64,000 nt of DNA from Adineta vaga. Its lineage: Eukaryota > Rotifera. Positions within the stretch are counted from its first letter, which is position 1; each line of letters begins with the position of its first letter. The stretch covers positions 6,634,001 through 6,698,000 of the forward strand of contig CP075493.1 of NCBI GenBank assembly GCA_021613535.1, read 5' to 3'. The translations under genes were made by a program, and so were the position numbers. The notes under the pieces are model-generated. The model saw only the letters and a list, made by a program, of their open reading frames with translations. It made no database searches and was not told the DNA's origin. This document shows, piece after piece, positions 62,910 to 64,000 of this stretch.

Positions 62910-64000
62910 TCATACTAAAGTTTGAAAAACGTCAGTTTTAATCAAGTTCATTTGCTTTAAACATTCGATTAGTTTTATATCAAACCATTTTTTGTATGGC
63001 ATTTCTCGTAACCATTGAGCAGGCAATGCGCTATACCCATGTCTTGCTCCATACATTGTTCCACATACTGCTCCATTCGTATCTGCATCACCTCCATATC
63101 GAATCAAAGCATTCAAAGTCTCTTTGAATGAATGTTTAGATCGTAAACCATAAAATCCGGATGCTAAACATTTATATGTATAACCGATACCTGATGGTGC
63201 GTCAAGTTCTAAATCCTCAAGAGTGCGCGATCGATCTGTATGCCATAAAAATTCATCACGTTGATCTCGCGGAAAATCATTTCCCAGAATTTGAATGGTT
63301 TCTTGTAGAGCATTTTTAGCAATTGATTCAATATTAGTATCATCGAGTTTTTTGTTCAAAAGTTCAGCAATAACCAAACAAACAGCTAAACATGATGCAA
63401 TACAACGAGGATCAAAATGAGTCGTTTTACACATCCGTATAGTTGTTGATTTTAACTATGTGAAATAGAAAGTTAAAAAGAAGTGTTCAACATTAAAATT
63501 ATTATGAAAATATGCATCTATTGTTATTTACTTTTTCCAGATCATTGTAATAAACAAGAGCAACAGCTGAACAACGCATTACAGCTCCATTTGGTGCTAC
63601 TTGACGATTTCCTTTTTCCCAAACCATTCGACTTGCCTCAATTGGATTTTCGAGATATCCTTGACTGAAAACCACCTACAACGATAATTCATCGATTTTC
63701 AAAAATTGCAAAATTGAAAGTAGTAAACAATATTCAATTACTTTTTGAACATTAGCTCCTAATCCCATACCAACATGATCACCTAACATGGGAAAACCAC
63801 GTTGAATCCAATTCTTTAACTTTGCCGCAAAGATTTTTTCATCCGAATTTCCTTCCAGTATTGTTTCTAGAATCAATATCCATTGATCTGTATCATCAGT
63901 CCAATCACCACGTACCCATCGATTCGAATGTCCTGTTAGTATGTAATCCGGAAAAGGAATAATCTGAGATTGATCAGGATAAGCTCGTGCAACTCGTTCA
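62910..64000 (-). CDS. ADP-ribosylglycohydrolase family protein, N-terminus outside window
   Basis: At least three exons are read on the minus strand, and the gene continues beyond position 64000. The visible part starts within RARAYPDQSQIIPFP, then RGDWTDDTDQWILI with the first magnesium-binding Asp cluster, GDHVGMGLGANVQKV and PNGAVMRCSAVAL. Later come DLELDAPSGIGYTYKCLASGFYGL and the second metal cluster RYGGDADTNGAVCGTMYGARHG, ending near LPAQWLREM. These are hallmarks of the DraG/ARH fold, which removes ADP-ribose from proteins or other ligands. The metal residues are intact. The exact subfamily is not clear, and bacterial-type members are common in bdelloids. Confidence 0.85.

Overview
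The window is nuclear DNA from a eukaryote, very probably an animal and most plausibly a bdelloid rotifer. It is A+T-rich. Most genes are cut by small GT-AG introns of about 43-70 bp. The recognisable proteins are metazoan in type: KDEL receptor, lunapark, a PITPNM/RdgB lipid transfer protein, an MBD5/6 protein, RNF185/RNF5 and an RRM-Tudor protein. A few genes look bacterial in type (family II pyrophosphatase, a secreted TPR protein), which fits the bdelloid habit of acquiring genes. The clade is an inference from gene style. I saw no rRNA, tRNA or CRISPR.

Layout. 1-489: N-terminal part of a type II membrane protein (-). 2.9-7.7 kb: a compact minus-strand block with mS37/CHCHD1, RPP21, KDEL receptor and pelota. 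8.9-12.3 kb: two related von Willebrand A (VWA)-type genes in inverted orientation around an unidentified intronless gene; the minus copy is frameshifted. 12.3-29.4 kb: a gene-poor stretch with a WDR12-like pseudogene, a degenerate ABHD6-like pseudogene, MITE-like inverted repeats, a G-rich satellite inside a foldback element, one intronless GPCR, and two chains of short exon-like segments whose splice phases agree. 29.4-64 kb: gene-dense again. In order: flavin amine oxidase (-), small one-TM protein (+), family II pyrophosphatase (-), RRM-Tudor protein (-), lunapark (+), lysyl-tRNA synthetase (+), DMAC2L/ATP5S (+), RNF185/RNF5 (+), PITPNM/RdgB (+), cytidine deaminase (+), MBD5/6 (+), SOCS-box protein (+), TPR protein (-) and a 5'-truncated ADP-ribosylglycohydrolase (-).

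Functionally the block is a mixed housekeeping set: ER retrieval and shaping, mitochondrial ribosome and respiratory assembly, tRNA processing and charging, ribosome rescue, ubiquitin ligases and phosphoinositide transfer. Only one possible operon is apparent: RPP21 and mS37 are 27 bp apart, and the mS37 ATG directly follows a CTAG acceptor. The most notable observations are this pair, an alternative mitochondrial first exon in KARS, and the satellite-bearing foldback element.
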